From Archegozetes longisetosus (taxonomy: Eukaryota; Arthropoda; Arachnida; Sarcoptiformes; Trhypochthoniidae), in contig JAEMBT020000002.1 of NCBI GenBank assembly GCA_018873245.2, positions 2,704,001 through 2,768,000 on the forward strand: DNA of 64,000 nucleotides, written 5' to 3'. The notes beneath the pieces are model-generated. The model saw only the letters and a program-made list of their open reading frames with translations, was not told the DNA's origin and searched no databases. This document shows, piece by piece, positions 12,626 through 23,440 of the stretch (within the stretch, counting starts at the first letter, position 1; every line of letters begins with the position of its first letter). A program made the translations under genes and the position numbers.

Positions 12626-13547
12626 AAAGAGCTAAGGAGGAGATAGTCCTCATATCTGTCAAAATATAGTTTCTTATCAAACATAGATTCCAAAGATGCG
12701 CTTTTTGAATCGTGTTTTGATCCAATAATGAAATGAACTGAAGTCACATGATCTAAACGTTGTCTAAATAAGTTACTTTAATGTCGTGCCCTAAGTGATA
12801 GACTAAAGTAAAAATGAGTTCATGGAAGGGATTTGGGGTTCGTATCTTCGTAGGGATAAAAAAATTGCAAATTATTTTCTGTAACTTTTGGCATGGAACA
12901 GTTGAAAATAAAATCATATCTGATAAGATGTTAGTAAGCGATCAATTTAACGCTTTATTGAATTTATCTGTACATCATGATTAAAATACATGCACTCTCT
13001 TACAATGACTTACGATCACTCTCAACCACTCTCTACTTAATACCATCATACGCTTTCTACTTAATTCTTTTTTATGGCTTATGCTAATAAAACGACTATA
13101 TTTTCTATAAATATCTTTACTACATTGCCAAACACGTGATTAAAGTTTGAGTTCCTCTCTCCTAATCAAATAACAATAATTTCAGTGAAATTTAATACAT
13201 TGAATTGTCATGTAAAATCAGAAGACGGTACTGTTTATTTATTTAACTCAATGTTTGCAGCTTTTGTTGTAATAGGAAAATGAATAGGTTGCAGAGACTA
13301 TTTTAAAATTATTGTAGTTATCAGTAAGTTTAATTTGAAAGAATTTTAAAATGGATTCAGGATCAAATTATAATCCTAGAAAATGATAGTGTTGGGTCAG
13401 TTCGAGTTTTTTCATTTCTATTCAGTTCACTTGGAAAATGTTCAGTTTCTATTCAGTTATTTTTCGAAAAAATTTTGGAATACTATATTTTTTAATAAGC
13501 AATAAATTTTTACAATGATAGAGAATGAATATTAATTACACTTTATT

Positions 13548-13637
13548 TTTTTGACTTGGGTGTGGTCTCTCTTTCAATATAGATCCACTCTTCAACCTTC
13601 TGGACAGAGAGACCACACCCAAGTCAAAAAAATTAAA
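13548..13637. repeat. Near-perfect hairpin, about 30-bp stem
   Basis: TTTTTTTGACTTGGGTGTGG continuing into GTCTCTCT is repeated as its reverse complement after about 35 bp. The stem pairs without mismatch for about 27 bp and with one gap for about 33 bp. It lies inside the hAT remnant directly beside the pogo-like MITE. It could be a tiny MITE, or the two abutting ends left after an internal deletion. Confidence 0.75.
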
Positions 13638-13640
13638 GTA

Positions 13641-14088
13641 CAGTAGATCCTCGATATTTTGAAGCCGTTTATTTCGAAATACCGTCTATTTTGAACCTCT
13701 AAAAATGTCCCGTCATTTCTCCATAAGGAACAATGTTAATACTACCGCTTATTTTGAAATACTCAGTATTTTGAACCAATTTGAACATCAGTCTATATTA
13801 TTGTGTACCCCTTTATTTTGAAATATCTGCTGAATAGTTTCGAGAGGTAATAACACATCAAATTTTTACAAAAAAAATTATTATTATTAATACTGCTGAG
13901 CAGTTCAGGTTCCAGAAATTCGTGGACGAGCCTCAAACCTGAACCCCAATCTAAATAGAATCTTGATGTTAATCATTCAAATATTGCATTTTGAGCGAAA
14001 TTTTTATTTCAGACTTTTTTCAATGTACCGGCTATTTTGAACAAATTTTTTTTGGCAGAAGCGGGTTCAAAATAACGAGGTTCTACTG
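13641..14088. mobile_element. pogo/Tigger-like MITE, 448 bp
   Basis: Terminal inverted repeats of about 27 bp (CAGTAGATCCTCGATATTTT on the left, CAGTAGAACCTCGTTATTTT on the right) are flanked by TA on both sides. TIR start CAGTAGA-CCTCG with TA duplication is typical of the pogo/Tigger branch. No transposase frame is present, so it is non-autonomous. Several ATTTTGAA repeats occupy the interior. Confidence 0.85.
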
Positions 14089-14612
14089 TAAGACAATTAA
14101 AGAATAAAATAGCTATAAAAACTGCCCGCATTAATAGAAAGTTCAGAGCCATTTATTTATTTAAGAGGACTAAGGTTATTCAAAATCTAATAAATATTCT
14201 AATCAATCTAATGAATATCACTTCTATTCTTTCAAATTTTCGATTTAATAACTGTAAATAACACTAAATAATGGTTCAACAAATTGTTTAAAATGAAACT
14301 GTTTTGAGTATTAAGTATTACTAATAAGTATTGCAGTGGTTGACTTCGAATTCATCAAATGTTTATGTAATATGACTTTTAAAACGAATTATTAATTCAC
14401 TTGATAAATGTTGTGCTTTATTACAGTTTCATTAACTTTATAAAGATGCCAATTATATTCATGATTTTAGTTTCTATTCAGTTTACATTGTTTTTTAAGC
14501 TAATTTCGGCTCAGTTTCAATTTAGTTTCAGATAACTGATACAACAATAGAAAAAGATATGAATGTTGAAAAACCTCAAATAAATTCATGGAAATGGGAT
14601 CACTTGAAAAGT

Positions 14613-15200
14613 AGTTTTAGACTTTAGACTTAGACTATAGGCAGGCTAAAAAGCTTTAGGCCCGTATGCGCAGCTCTATTTATAACTGTTTTAACTCTCA
14701 AAACCGACTTAAAATTTGAAACGCATTCCAAAACTTATTACATAGCATATGTTTGACACAGTTTTAGTTAAGTCTCGAATTGTACGTATCGGCCTTAGAC
14801 TTTAGGTGTAGTCTAGAGTGCAATTCTAAAGTCTAAAACGCGCAGCATTACTCCTAACTTCAGCTCTACACTATTGCCTTAAGCGATTGCATAGTGATAA
14901 CAAATCCTTTCGAAAATTTCTAAGATATATCTTAAATATAAACTTTACTTGAATCTTGAACAGTGAGCTTAAAATATAATTTCAATAATCAATTGAAACT
15001 ACTTTCCCTCTACTTGATTTATTGTTTACTAGTGCGTTATTTATCTTTATCCTTGCTCAACATATGTTTTCATTGAGCATCTTGCTCAAACGAAAACTAC
15101 TTTCAAACAAATGCTAGCAATTCTGTAGGGTTTTGCTATTTTATCATAACTTCAGGCGAAATGCAGATGTTATATCTTTCTTAATTTCATTGAATAAATA
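14613..15200. other. No gene seen upstream of tetraspanin-like copy A
   Basis: AT-rich sequence with no supported frame. From about 15130 it becomes similar to 36990 onward, the flank of tetraspanin-like copy C, which marks one edge of the segmental duplication. Confidence 0.4.
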
Positions 15201-15406
15201 CCATCACCTCCAAAAGTCTTCGTTGAACTCTTCGCCAAGAATTAAGGGAAAGAGATGTGATTGAAATAAAACTTAAAAGTCTACAGCAATGATAGCATGC
15301 ATCCATAAATAGTATTTAGTGATAGTGAGTTTTATAGTATTCATCCAAAATTCTGACTATAATTTTTCGCCAATTAGAATTTTACAAAGACTTTTGGAGG
15401 CGATGG
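15201..15406. mobile_element. TA-flanked MITE upstream of copy A
   Basis: About 206 bp with inverted ends CCATCACCTCCAAAAGTCTT and CCATCGCCTCCAAAAGTCTT, bounded by TA on each side. A second copy at 37055-37272 occupies the same position upstream of tetraspanin-like copy C, so the insertion came before that duplication. Copy B lacks the element and shows sequence like that on its right side running straight into a TRPM-like exon. Confidence 0.65.
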
Positions 15407-15820
15407 TACTAGTATAGTAGGTAATCTCGGAGATATAAATCAGATTTATGTTTACATTTATTGGAAATACTTAACATAACTTTAATCTTCCGCTTATTTT
15501 CGAACCAAGCTAATAGTAGAAAGCATCCATAAACTTATTTTCACTGTAATAGGCGCAGGCGTCGACTTTCAAGAATTTTTTAGTGTGATGTATTGCTAGC
15601 CTTTCGGTTAAGTAAAAGCTTTAGAAGCAAATTTCATTTAGATATACAGTGCAAAGGATATCACACGAATTTATGAATTTAAGGCTTTTTAATTACAAAC
15701 ACTCTACAAGAGATTAGTTGAAACTAACTCTTTTCTGAAATATTTTGATAACTTGTTAAATTTAGAAATTAAAATTTTTTAATCTAAAATTTGAAACAGA
15801 GTTTATTTTTAAACTTGAAA

Positions 15821-18438
15821 ATGGGAGAGGAGAATAGCTTTGCCTTTAAATGTGTCAAAATATCTTTGATTGTATTATACGTCTTATCTATCATTGCTAT
15901 CGTGGTATTCATTGCCCTCGCTGTAATTGGTTTAGCGGTTGTTGAATCAGCTAGTGATGATCCAGATCATAAGGTACCACCTGAAGGAAAAACTGCAGCA
16001 AGTAAGACAACATTATATTTCATCAGGATTTACTGTTAAAAACTTTATTTGTATAGCTTTTCTCGATGATAACATTAAATATTATTTTGTATAAAGAGTT
16101 TGAATATCTATCAAAACTGATAGATGTATAAAGAAACCTAAAAGATTGATGAAAAATTCTAGCGATGAATAATTTTCCATAAAATGTTGGTTTTCAAACT
16201 TTCATTTTTTTAATGGCAAAAGATCGAAAGATAACGTTCATATCAAAATAACCCCTCCCTGACAGTGATTAAAGAGAGATCCTTTGACTACTGAGTGACC
16301 AATCGAGGAAAAAATTGATGGCTCGAATATTATGTGATACCATGTTCGAAATGATATATAAAAAATTCTCGCTGCCAAATAGATAAAAGTAGTGACTATT
16401 AACATCTATGACATTTTTTCAATGGAGGAAAGCTTTGGAATAAGCTAAGAACATGCAAATACGTTACATACATAAGTCAAGGTCACCGCCAAAAATTAAA
16501 ACAAAGTCACAGATTCTTCATTCTAAGATTTTGGGCAACATGGCCTGAGAATAAGAATCAGACAATTTTTCATATATCACTAACAACGATTGAGCCATGG
16601 TTTACTGAAGTCTAAAATTTCATCAAAATCAAACTAATCGAAAAATTATAGACCGACAATAAGATAAGCTAATAAGACAGAATTTCCACTGAAAATCATA
16701 ATTAATAGTTTTCAAATTTTTTATTGATCACATAGAAATTATTTTCGGTGAAAATTCGATCTCTTGCTTTAGCTCATTTCATTCCCGGGATATGATTTTT
16801 GAAATGTTTAGTTTTGATCAAATTTTACACTAAATAGCTATAGCTTCATCCTTGTTTGCGATTTTGAAAAGTTTCAGACAATGTTGCTCAACATTTCAGA
16901 AGATATGTGGCTGTTGTGATTTCAAATGTGAGCTTCCTTACATAATATTACGAGTTCACATATTTTTAGCTCTACGTCAGACTTCTGGAATTTTTTGTAA
17001 TCCAAGAAGAACCTTATTGTATCCTTGGATTGGATTAAAGCTTTGAGGGATATAAATATATTCAATAGTAACAGTTTGCATCCAATTTCACTTAAAATTT
17101 ATTCGGTTTCCTTTGATTCAATTCTCGAATGATATATTTAGATTCTTAAATAATTTCAGTTGCTAAACATTTAAAAAAATTGAGTTAAGATAATCTATAC
17201 TTGGAATGAAAGAATTGTTACGTATAGTCGAAGTAGTTTTTTACTTTGGCAATGAATTGTCACGCTCTGCACTATATTCAGAACAATCTTAATTTCATAA
17301 AAGCTCTCAATTGATAGAAAAGTTTATTGAAATAGAAATTATTATCGATAAAGATTTAAATATTTTGAAAAACGTTTACATTGAGTTTCATAAATTTTAC
17401 TTATGAAGCGCTCACTGACGTGACCAGGATTTTCAGTTTAGGAGTGAGAAGTTGAAAAGGTTTTAACAAATTTGATTACTGTCAAGAGTTTCTTTCATTT
17501 GTATAGTTGATAAATTTGTAGAACGAGGCTATTCCTAAAAATTTTCGGCCATTATTGAACTATTTTATTAAAATAGGTCCTAATAGAGTATTATGTAAAT
17601 ATTTTCTCAAATTTTTATCAACAGTAAGTACTAGAAATAAAACTTTCAAATTTTCAATTCTTCAGTCTTACCGAAAATTTATGGATTTGAAAAGTTTCGA
17701 TCATCTTGACTGAAAATAAGGATTAATGATGCAAGAATTTAATGAAAACAAGAGTTTTATGCGTACGCAACCTTGATAACTCCATAAACACAAATTAATC
17801 TCATGAGTTTAACTGTAGATAATGACTACCCGAAGATGAAGACAAAATGTCAAAAAAGTTAAACTCTTTTAGAAATAAGTTCTGTTTTCGACCAGCCTAA
17901 AGTTGAGGGAGGAAGCGAAGAGCTTTTAAAAGTAATTGATTTCCCTTCTTCTAGAATATTATCAACTATACCGTTATTGATTTTTTGCAAATTCTATAAA
18001 AAACTATCAAGATGTAGAAAAAAAAATTATAACAACTACAGACCCATACTTAAGATTCGAAAAAGTTTGGGGCAGACCCCTCGTTCACTTCTCGTTACCA
18101 CTGTGAAAGTGATTAGATAGGACAAAGTTTTATTAAAATTCATATCAAATTTCAGTGAATTAACAAAATATTATTTCTTAATCATAGAGATAGCATTCAT
18201 TGGCGCTATCATTATATTCGCGCTTTCATTAATCGTAGTAATAATTGGATTGGTTGGCATAATTAAAGAAAATAAGTGCATTATAATAACAATAACTGTG
18301 TTGTCAGCACTTGGAGTTATTGGACACTTCATCAAAGGAGATATCGGCTCGGCGTTGGTCAGTATTTTGATTACTATCCTGACAGGAGTTTACGCCTATA
18401 TGATTATCGAGAAACAGAAGAGAAACACTTCAGTCTGA
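15821..18438 (+). CDS. Tetraspanin-like four-helix membrane protein, copy A
   Basis: Exons 15821-16001 and 18188-18438 join through GT-AG into 143 codons. The chosen start is MGEENS, shared by all three copies, not the ATG ten codons upstream. Four hydrophobic helices are visible at about residues 13-42, 62-83, 88-105 and 114-133. The N-terminus (FKCVKISLIVLY) and the loop IGLVGIIKENKCIIITITV look like tetraspanin TM1 and the TM2-TM3 turn. The large extracellular loop with its CCG motif, which defines true tetraspanins, is absent: only about eight residues separate TM3 and TM4. Function is unknown. The intron (2.2 kb) and flanks are shared with copies at 33.8-36.3 and 38.3-40.35 kb, so this is segmental duplication and not retrocopying. 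Confidence 0.75.
16002..18187 (+). other. Large intron of copy A, shared between paralogues
   Basis: The 2.2-kb intron matches, with gaps, the introns of copy B (about 2.0 kb) and copy C (about 1.64 kb) over most of its length. No RNA gene or coding frame was recognised inside it; open frames around 16.85-17.05 kb are not kept in the other copies. Confidence 0.6.
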
Positions 18439-18663
18439 TTCTAATGATAATTGATTATCTTGTTTGCATGTGTTTTTGATTACTATTTTTGTTTAATGTG
18501 GGAAGAAATTCAAAAATTATTAAGAAATGTCTATAAGATGTTAAAATTTCGAGTTCTTCATCTATTAGTTTCAAGTTATTTGAAATGATCATTACTTTGA
18601 AGAGCATTATTGTGCTATATAGTAACGTAACCTTATGTAATTTCAAACCAGAAACTTGCATAA

Positions 18664-19117
18664 GAAGCTTTTACTGGAAGAAGTACGCTTTTGAGATATA
18701 GAGATAAAGAAAGGGATCATGGCAAATATCAATTTTATTTTGAGCAATCGATGCGAATCATAGATTGACTCACTATCATATTCTTATCAAAACTCTTAAA
18801 CTCTGAGACAAAGCAAAATGCATTTAAAAATGAATTTAAACGAGTTGCCGCTTTTTATTGTTCATTTTGATTTTTTAGAAATATTTGACTATTTTGTCAG
18901 ATAACTTGTGTAATGACTTTTGGTTATCACTGTTTCGAGAGAGCATCACTTTTAAAGAACAAATTTTTGAATAATTTCTGTGATAATCATCGGATAAGAG
19001 CTTGAAAACTAAAATTGCGGAGTGAGTAATGAATTATCTCCTTTAGCAATTCAAATAGACTTGAGCCTTTTGTTATCTAAATTTTCTCGGAAGCGTACTT
19101 CTTCCTGTAAAAGCTTC
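18664..19117. mobile_element. MITE of 454 bp, present only in copy A flank
   Basis: Inverted ends GAAGCTTTTACTGGAAGAAG and GAAGCTTTTACAGGAAGAAG match for about 32 bp. The paralogous flank of copy C (near 40730-40760) runs straight through the same point without it, so that copy preserves the empty site. No coding capacity was seen. The superfamily is uncertain because the target duplication is short or decayed. Confidence 0.7.
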
Positions 19118-21073
19118 ATATTTTCTAGAAGTCAAATTAAAACTAATGAAAACTTATTTAGCACTTTTGTTTTCAGTGTCACATCACATGTATTCATATT
19201 ATAATACTTTATCAGTTGCGAAGGCAGAAATTTTTGAGTGAGAGGGTAAAGAATTCAAGACTTTAAATAAAGAATAAATTTTAATGCTTAATCAATACAA
19301 TTTTTAAATAGTAAAACTCTGATACAGTGACTGAAACTTGCGTAAAGTTCAATTCTGTTAAAATAAAATTTTGTTTTCATTTAATAACTAGTTTAAGGTT
19401 TTCCAAATTTGAGTTGAAGTTCAAGACTCCCTCTGCTCCTGCTGACTTCGTCACTGAACATTGTATCAACTCTACAATATTTAACCATATAAACCTAAAG
19501 TCATTTTTTATGTATGGCTGTAAAAAACTAAATTTAAAGCATTGAAAATTGATTCAAGGTCTCTGTCTTTGTATGTGTAAATTTAATTTCAAAGCTTTAT
19601 CGCTTTGTCAATATTTTTCATTTTTAATGTTTCTTTAATAAAAGTTTTAAAAACCTCAAAGTAGTTCTATTAATTGCTCAAACACAATGAGCAGCAGCGG
19701 GATAATTGTTTATGGATTGTAATCGAGAAAATGATCATATTTTGTGAATTAATGTTTAAAATGATTATACTCCGGTTTATAGTTCATATAGGATTGAAAT
19801 TTAGGCATTTACGTGGTTATTACTACAAGGTAATTCTTCGCCTAGCTCCCTATCCGGATTGGTAAGTTCCACTCAAGTCAGTTTAGCTGAAACGTGTTAA
19901 AATAAATTTTACAGCTGATTTTATCATCTCTAAACCTTGGGTTTAATTCGTTGATTCATACTTACCAAGACAAAATAAAAATTAATCAGTAATCGAGAGA
20001 GTAATAAAAGCTTAAACACCCACAGTAAACAGCAAATAAGGCTGAAAACGTTTGATTAAATACTAAATTTTCTAGATTGATTTCCATAAACATTTGAGCT
20101 CAAATTTGAAATAAAAATAACTTTTAACTTATCAGCAGAATCATGAAAAATACTTAACCACACTTTTTGAATAGCTGAATAAAATTTCTAGCTTTTATGT
20201 TTACTAATTTGACTTAACAACTCGTATTTACAGCATATCTTTGTTTCATAAACTTTAAGAATTTGTTCTATTTATAATGAAATGTGTAGAATACAAAGTA
20301 TGTACTCGAAACTTATATTCTTAAAACTCGAGCTCTTCATAATGACTGAAAAATAGAAGGCTTTTCAAAATCTAGACTGAGAGTAGGTAAACCAGAGACA
20401 TAAAACTTTTAGACTAAACTGACTTGTTAAAATGTTATTCTGCGAGTTATAATCTAAAATCATGCTTTTGTGATTATTGATTTTATATGACTTGTAAAAA
20501 TGAGGGAATCGAATCGTGTAAATAGACTTTGGATTCAGTTTTTTATCACTTTGATTGCAAAATAACTCAAATGTTTATACAAAATTGACACCATAAACTT
20601 TGAGAACTTGAGTCGTCGATATAAGCATATTCTTCTGTTATTGACACAATATAAGATGTTTTGACAATAAAATAAATAAACTTTTGGTATAATTATGGTT
20701 TATTTGGGAATATGAATATCAATGTTAAACGTAGTAATTTTTGCGTATTTTTAGACGAGAAATATGATGTCGATCTTCATTACCGTCACTCGACATCGAT
20801 AATCGATTGTTATATTACTAGCGATAAAGCTCGTTCCGAAGTAACGGGAAACATATAGTTCGGGTTTGATTCAGTCCGCAGACAGCATGTTCACCAACAG
20901 TCTGTTCGTCGATAGTCTACTAATTGAAAAGTTTCACCAGTTTTCTCGACTCTCAATATTATTTCATTAAAGAATTTCTATATATTTTCTCATGATTAAA
21001 CAATTTCTTAAAGAATTAAGTATCCTGCAGTGAATAGAAAGCTAAAAATTAAGAACCCTATAGCTTTTTATTT
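19118..21073. other. 3' flank of copy A, no gene
   Basis: Parts (about 19120-19200, 19480-20060 and 20200-20290) are paralogous to 40740-40900 and 41640-42280 downstream of copy C. The block around 19800-19990 is almost identical between the two. No coding frame or RNA gene was supported. Confidence 0.5.
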
Positions 21074-21076
21074 AAA

Positions 21077-21100
21077 CCTAACCTAACCTAACCCAACCGA
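21077..21100. repeat. Short CCTAA (TTAGG complement) tract
   Basis: About four units of CCTAA, followed by degenerate CCAACC- and CCTA-like words to about 21130. TTAGG is the arthropod telomere unit, but such short tracts are common inside arthropod chromosomes. It hints at the lineage and is not a telomere. Confidence 0.6.
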
Positions 21101-21173
21101 TCCAAACCAGACCCTACGCAACCTAACAGAACGCAATCTAATCTAAAAACCTATTAAAGTCTTTAAAGAATTG

Positions 21174-21530
21174 GTGATGGTATGCAATAACCAGTCATCT
21201 CTTGGTCAGTATTTCATATGAAAAAGACTTTCTAATATTATTAAAAGGTAGAGACATAAAACACGACATATATTTAATAAGATTTTTTTACATAAATTAA
21301 AGTTTGTTTATTAAATAAACAAAGATTTCAATGAAACAAAACATTAAATCTTGAGAGAAAATAATAAAATTAATAATGAATTATACAAAACAACTAAAAT
21401 TGAATATGTATTGAATGAGTTTAAGTAATATTCTAAAGTAATAGGTAATTTATTCTTTCGGAAAGCGTCGTTGGGTCTTTTAAAAATGCAATACTGATCA
21501 TGAGATGACCGGCTATTGCATACCATCACT
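21174..21530. mobile_element. MITE of about 357 bp
   Basis: The ends share GTGATGGTATGCAATA followed by a matching CC-GTCATCTC-TG-TCAGTATT block in inverted orientation, about 40 bp with several mismatches. No frame of note lies inside. The superfamily was not determined. Confidence 0.6.
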
Positions 21531-21751
21531 TAGTTGTTGAGAAATGGAATAAAATTAACGAATTTTATGAAATTGATTATGGTCGGTGAAAAGGATTATG
21601 ACCCATCTGGTCCACATCTTTACTACCAACGATCTCAAGTGGGGTTACTATAGAAGTCGCCACCTCGCGAAATTTTTCGAGACTTCATATCTAGCGGTTT
21701 TAATGTAAGAGAAGTTCATTTTGGTGGTTCAGAATATAGAAAATTTAGCTT

Positions 21752-22790
21752 GAGGGGGGGGGTAAGTCGGCGCGACCCCATAAAAATCAGGAGGGGCTTA
21801 AATCGATAGTACTCACTGAGAAAGAGCGAAATCTGGAAGTTTTTGAAGCCACTTCCACCCGTTCAAGATATACACCCACTTTTCTATAACTAACTTATCT
21901 TTGAATCCTGAGTGGGCAGAGCATCGCAAAAATCATGTATTGGGTCTAATTGATAGTACTTCACGAGATGAATTGAAATATATAAATACATATGAGACTA
22001 TTAAATAAATATATCTACATTTTAATTTGATTAATATTTTCAATAGGTTAATTCCTTAATTTAAAACTAACTTCTAAAGTGCTCATCAAAAGTGATTATG
22101 GTTGCTTTCGATCTTTAATTTGATTTTAACAATAATTTTTGTAATAATCTGCATAATCAGCTTTGGTTTAAACACTAATTGGAATTCAAACGGACATATT
22201 TCATGGATGGATGGGTGTATCTTGTATGTTTCAATTTGTTTCGTGGAATGCTATCAACTAGATCCATCATGATTTTTACGATGCCCCACCCACCCATGAA
22301 TAGGCATAGTGTAAATTCTATTTGAAATGGGCGTATCTCTTGAACGGTTAGTCATGGTTCATATGTATTTATATATTTCAATTCATCTCGTGAAGTACTA
22401 TAGTAGGAGACAAATTACCGGACCTTTTCAAACAAACATATTTTTTATTTATCAGGTTATTACATCTAAAGAGGTGTCAAATTAAAGCTTAAATGCAATA
22501 AATTTGTTGTATCAAAACTTTTGTGGGCCACAATATCACTAGTCAGCCTATAAGTCCATAGATAGTGTCCGATTATTTTGTCCCCTGCTATATCAATTAG
22601 ACCCAATACATGATTTTTACGATGCTCTGCCCACCCAGAATTCAACGATAAGTTGTAGAAAAGTGGGTTTATATCTTGAACGGGTGGAAGTGGCTTCAAA
22701 AACTTCCAGATTTCGCTCTTTCTCGGTGAGTACTATCGATTTAAGCCCCTCCTAATTTTTATGGGGTCGCGCCAACTTACTCCCCCTAAC
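21752..22790. repeat. Nested foldback element, about 1.04 kb
   Basis: Outer arms of about 205 bp (21752-21958 and 22587-22790) are about 95 per cent reverse-complementary; the landmark is GCGCGACCCCATAAAAAT. A second, inner inverted pair lies between them (CACGAGATGAATTGAAATAT near 21963, complement near 22385), and a third partial copy of the arm lies near 22260-22310. The interior is thus built from the same modules turned round. No protein frame is credible. Confidence 0.75.
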
Positions 22791-22829
22791 CGAAATTTAT
22801 GGCTCAAAGTTAGTGATTTTTATACTGAA

Positions 22830-23440
22830 ATCACAAAAATCCGATCAAACCCAGTCTCCACTCCAAAGTGTGATTCATAGTTCAATTAAGTTTGCTGAGC
22901 TTAACATTTTGATACCACATTTGACCACTTCTAACCCGAACCTGACTACTTTTGGCCACCCAGATCTAACCCCCTCGAAATGGGTAAACCTGACTTTACT
23001 GAGTTGTAATCCAAACAAAACCTGATTTTAACTAAGGTATAATAAGTTAGGTTGCTTTGCGATTTAGGTTTGTTTGGGTTGCGACTCGAAAAATCCAGGT
23101 TTATCAATTACGAAGTATTAAACCAAATAAAGGTGGATATCTTGAGAACTACTTGTGATAATTGATCAAGTGAAATATCCAGATGCTCAGCTCGATACCC
23201 TGAATCCAATAATATATTCAATGATATATCACTGGTCGGGGTCAGCCACTCACGTCTGGAGTTGGCAAGAAGCAGTCAAATTCGGTATCAAAACGTTGAG
23301 CTCGACGAACTGAATCTAATGACGTATCACACTTAGGTTGGGGGTAGGGGGAGTAAACAACACTCAGCTTGTCAAAACCGGTCAAGGTTGATTAAATTCA
23401 ACCCTACCTCCACGTGGTATCAACTGGCTTCAAAATAGTT
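22830..23440 (+). repeat. Dispersed repeat, copy 1
   Basis: This block resembles 27240-27790 in the same orientation. Shared words include CTAACCCCCTCGAAA-TGGG, AACTAAGGTATAATA-GTTA and the phrase reading CACTTG-GG near the ends. Inverted ends are clear only in the 27-kb copy. No protein was recognised. Confidence 0.6.

Larger units (their letters stand above)
13387..14612 (+). mobile_element. Truncated hAT element related to the 44-kb copy
   Basis: The left end AGTGTTGGGT (13388) matches the hAT terminal sequence of the intact element at 44078. Near the other end, 14559-14612 encodes MNVEKPQINSWKWDHLKS, which resembles the start of the hAT transposase (KSWKWSHFEK, just before its BED zinc finger). 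The frame stops being recognisable there and no right terminus was found. The copy is split by a pogo-like MITE at 13641-14088. A weak inverted pair (TTTTAGACTTTAGA near 14613 and 14828) just beyond may mark another small insertion at the breakpoint. Confidence 0.55.

Noticed and set aside
16852-17046. Small gene inside the copy A intron
   Set aside because: The frame is not kept in the matching introns of copies B and C, although the DNA is similar.
18276-18479. Open frame overlapping tetraspanin-like exon 2 (also at 33805 and 40188)
   Set aside because: It is conserved only because it is a shifted frame of a conserved exon; the main frame gives the membrane protein with correct splicing.
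21077-21100. Telomere or subtelomere
   Set aside because: Only about four CCTAA units, flanked by ordinary sequence on both sides.
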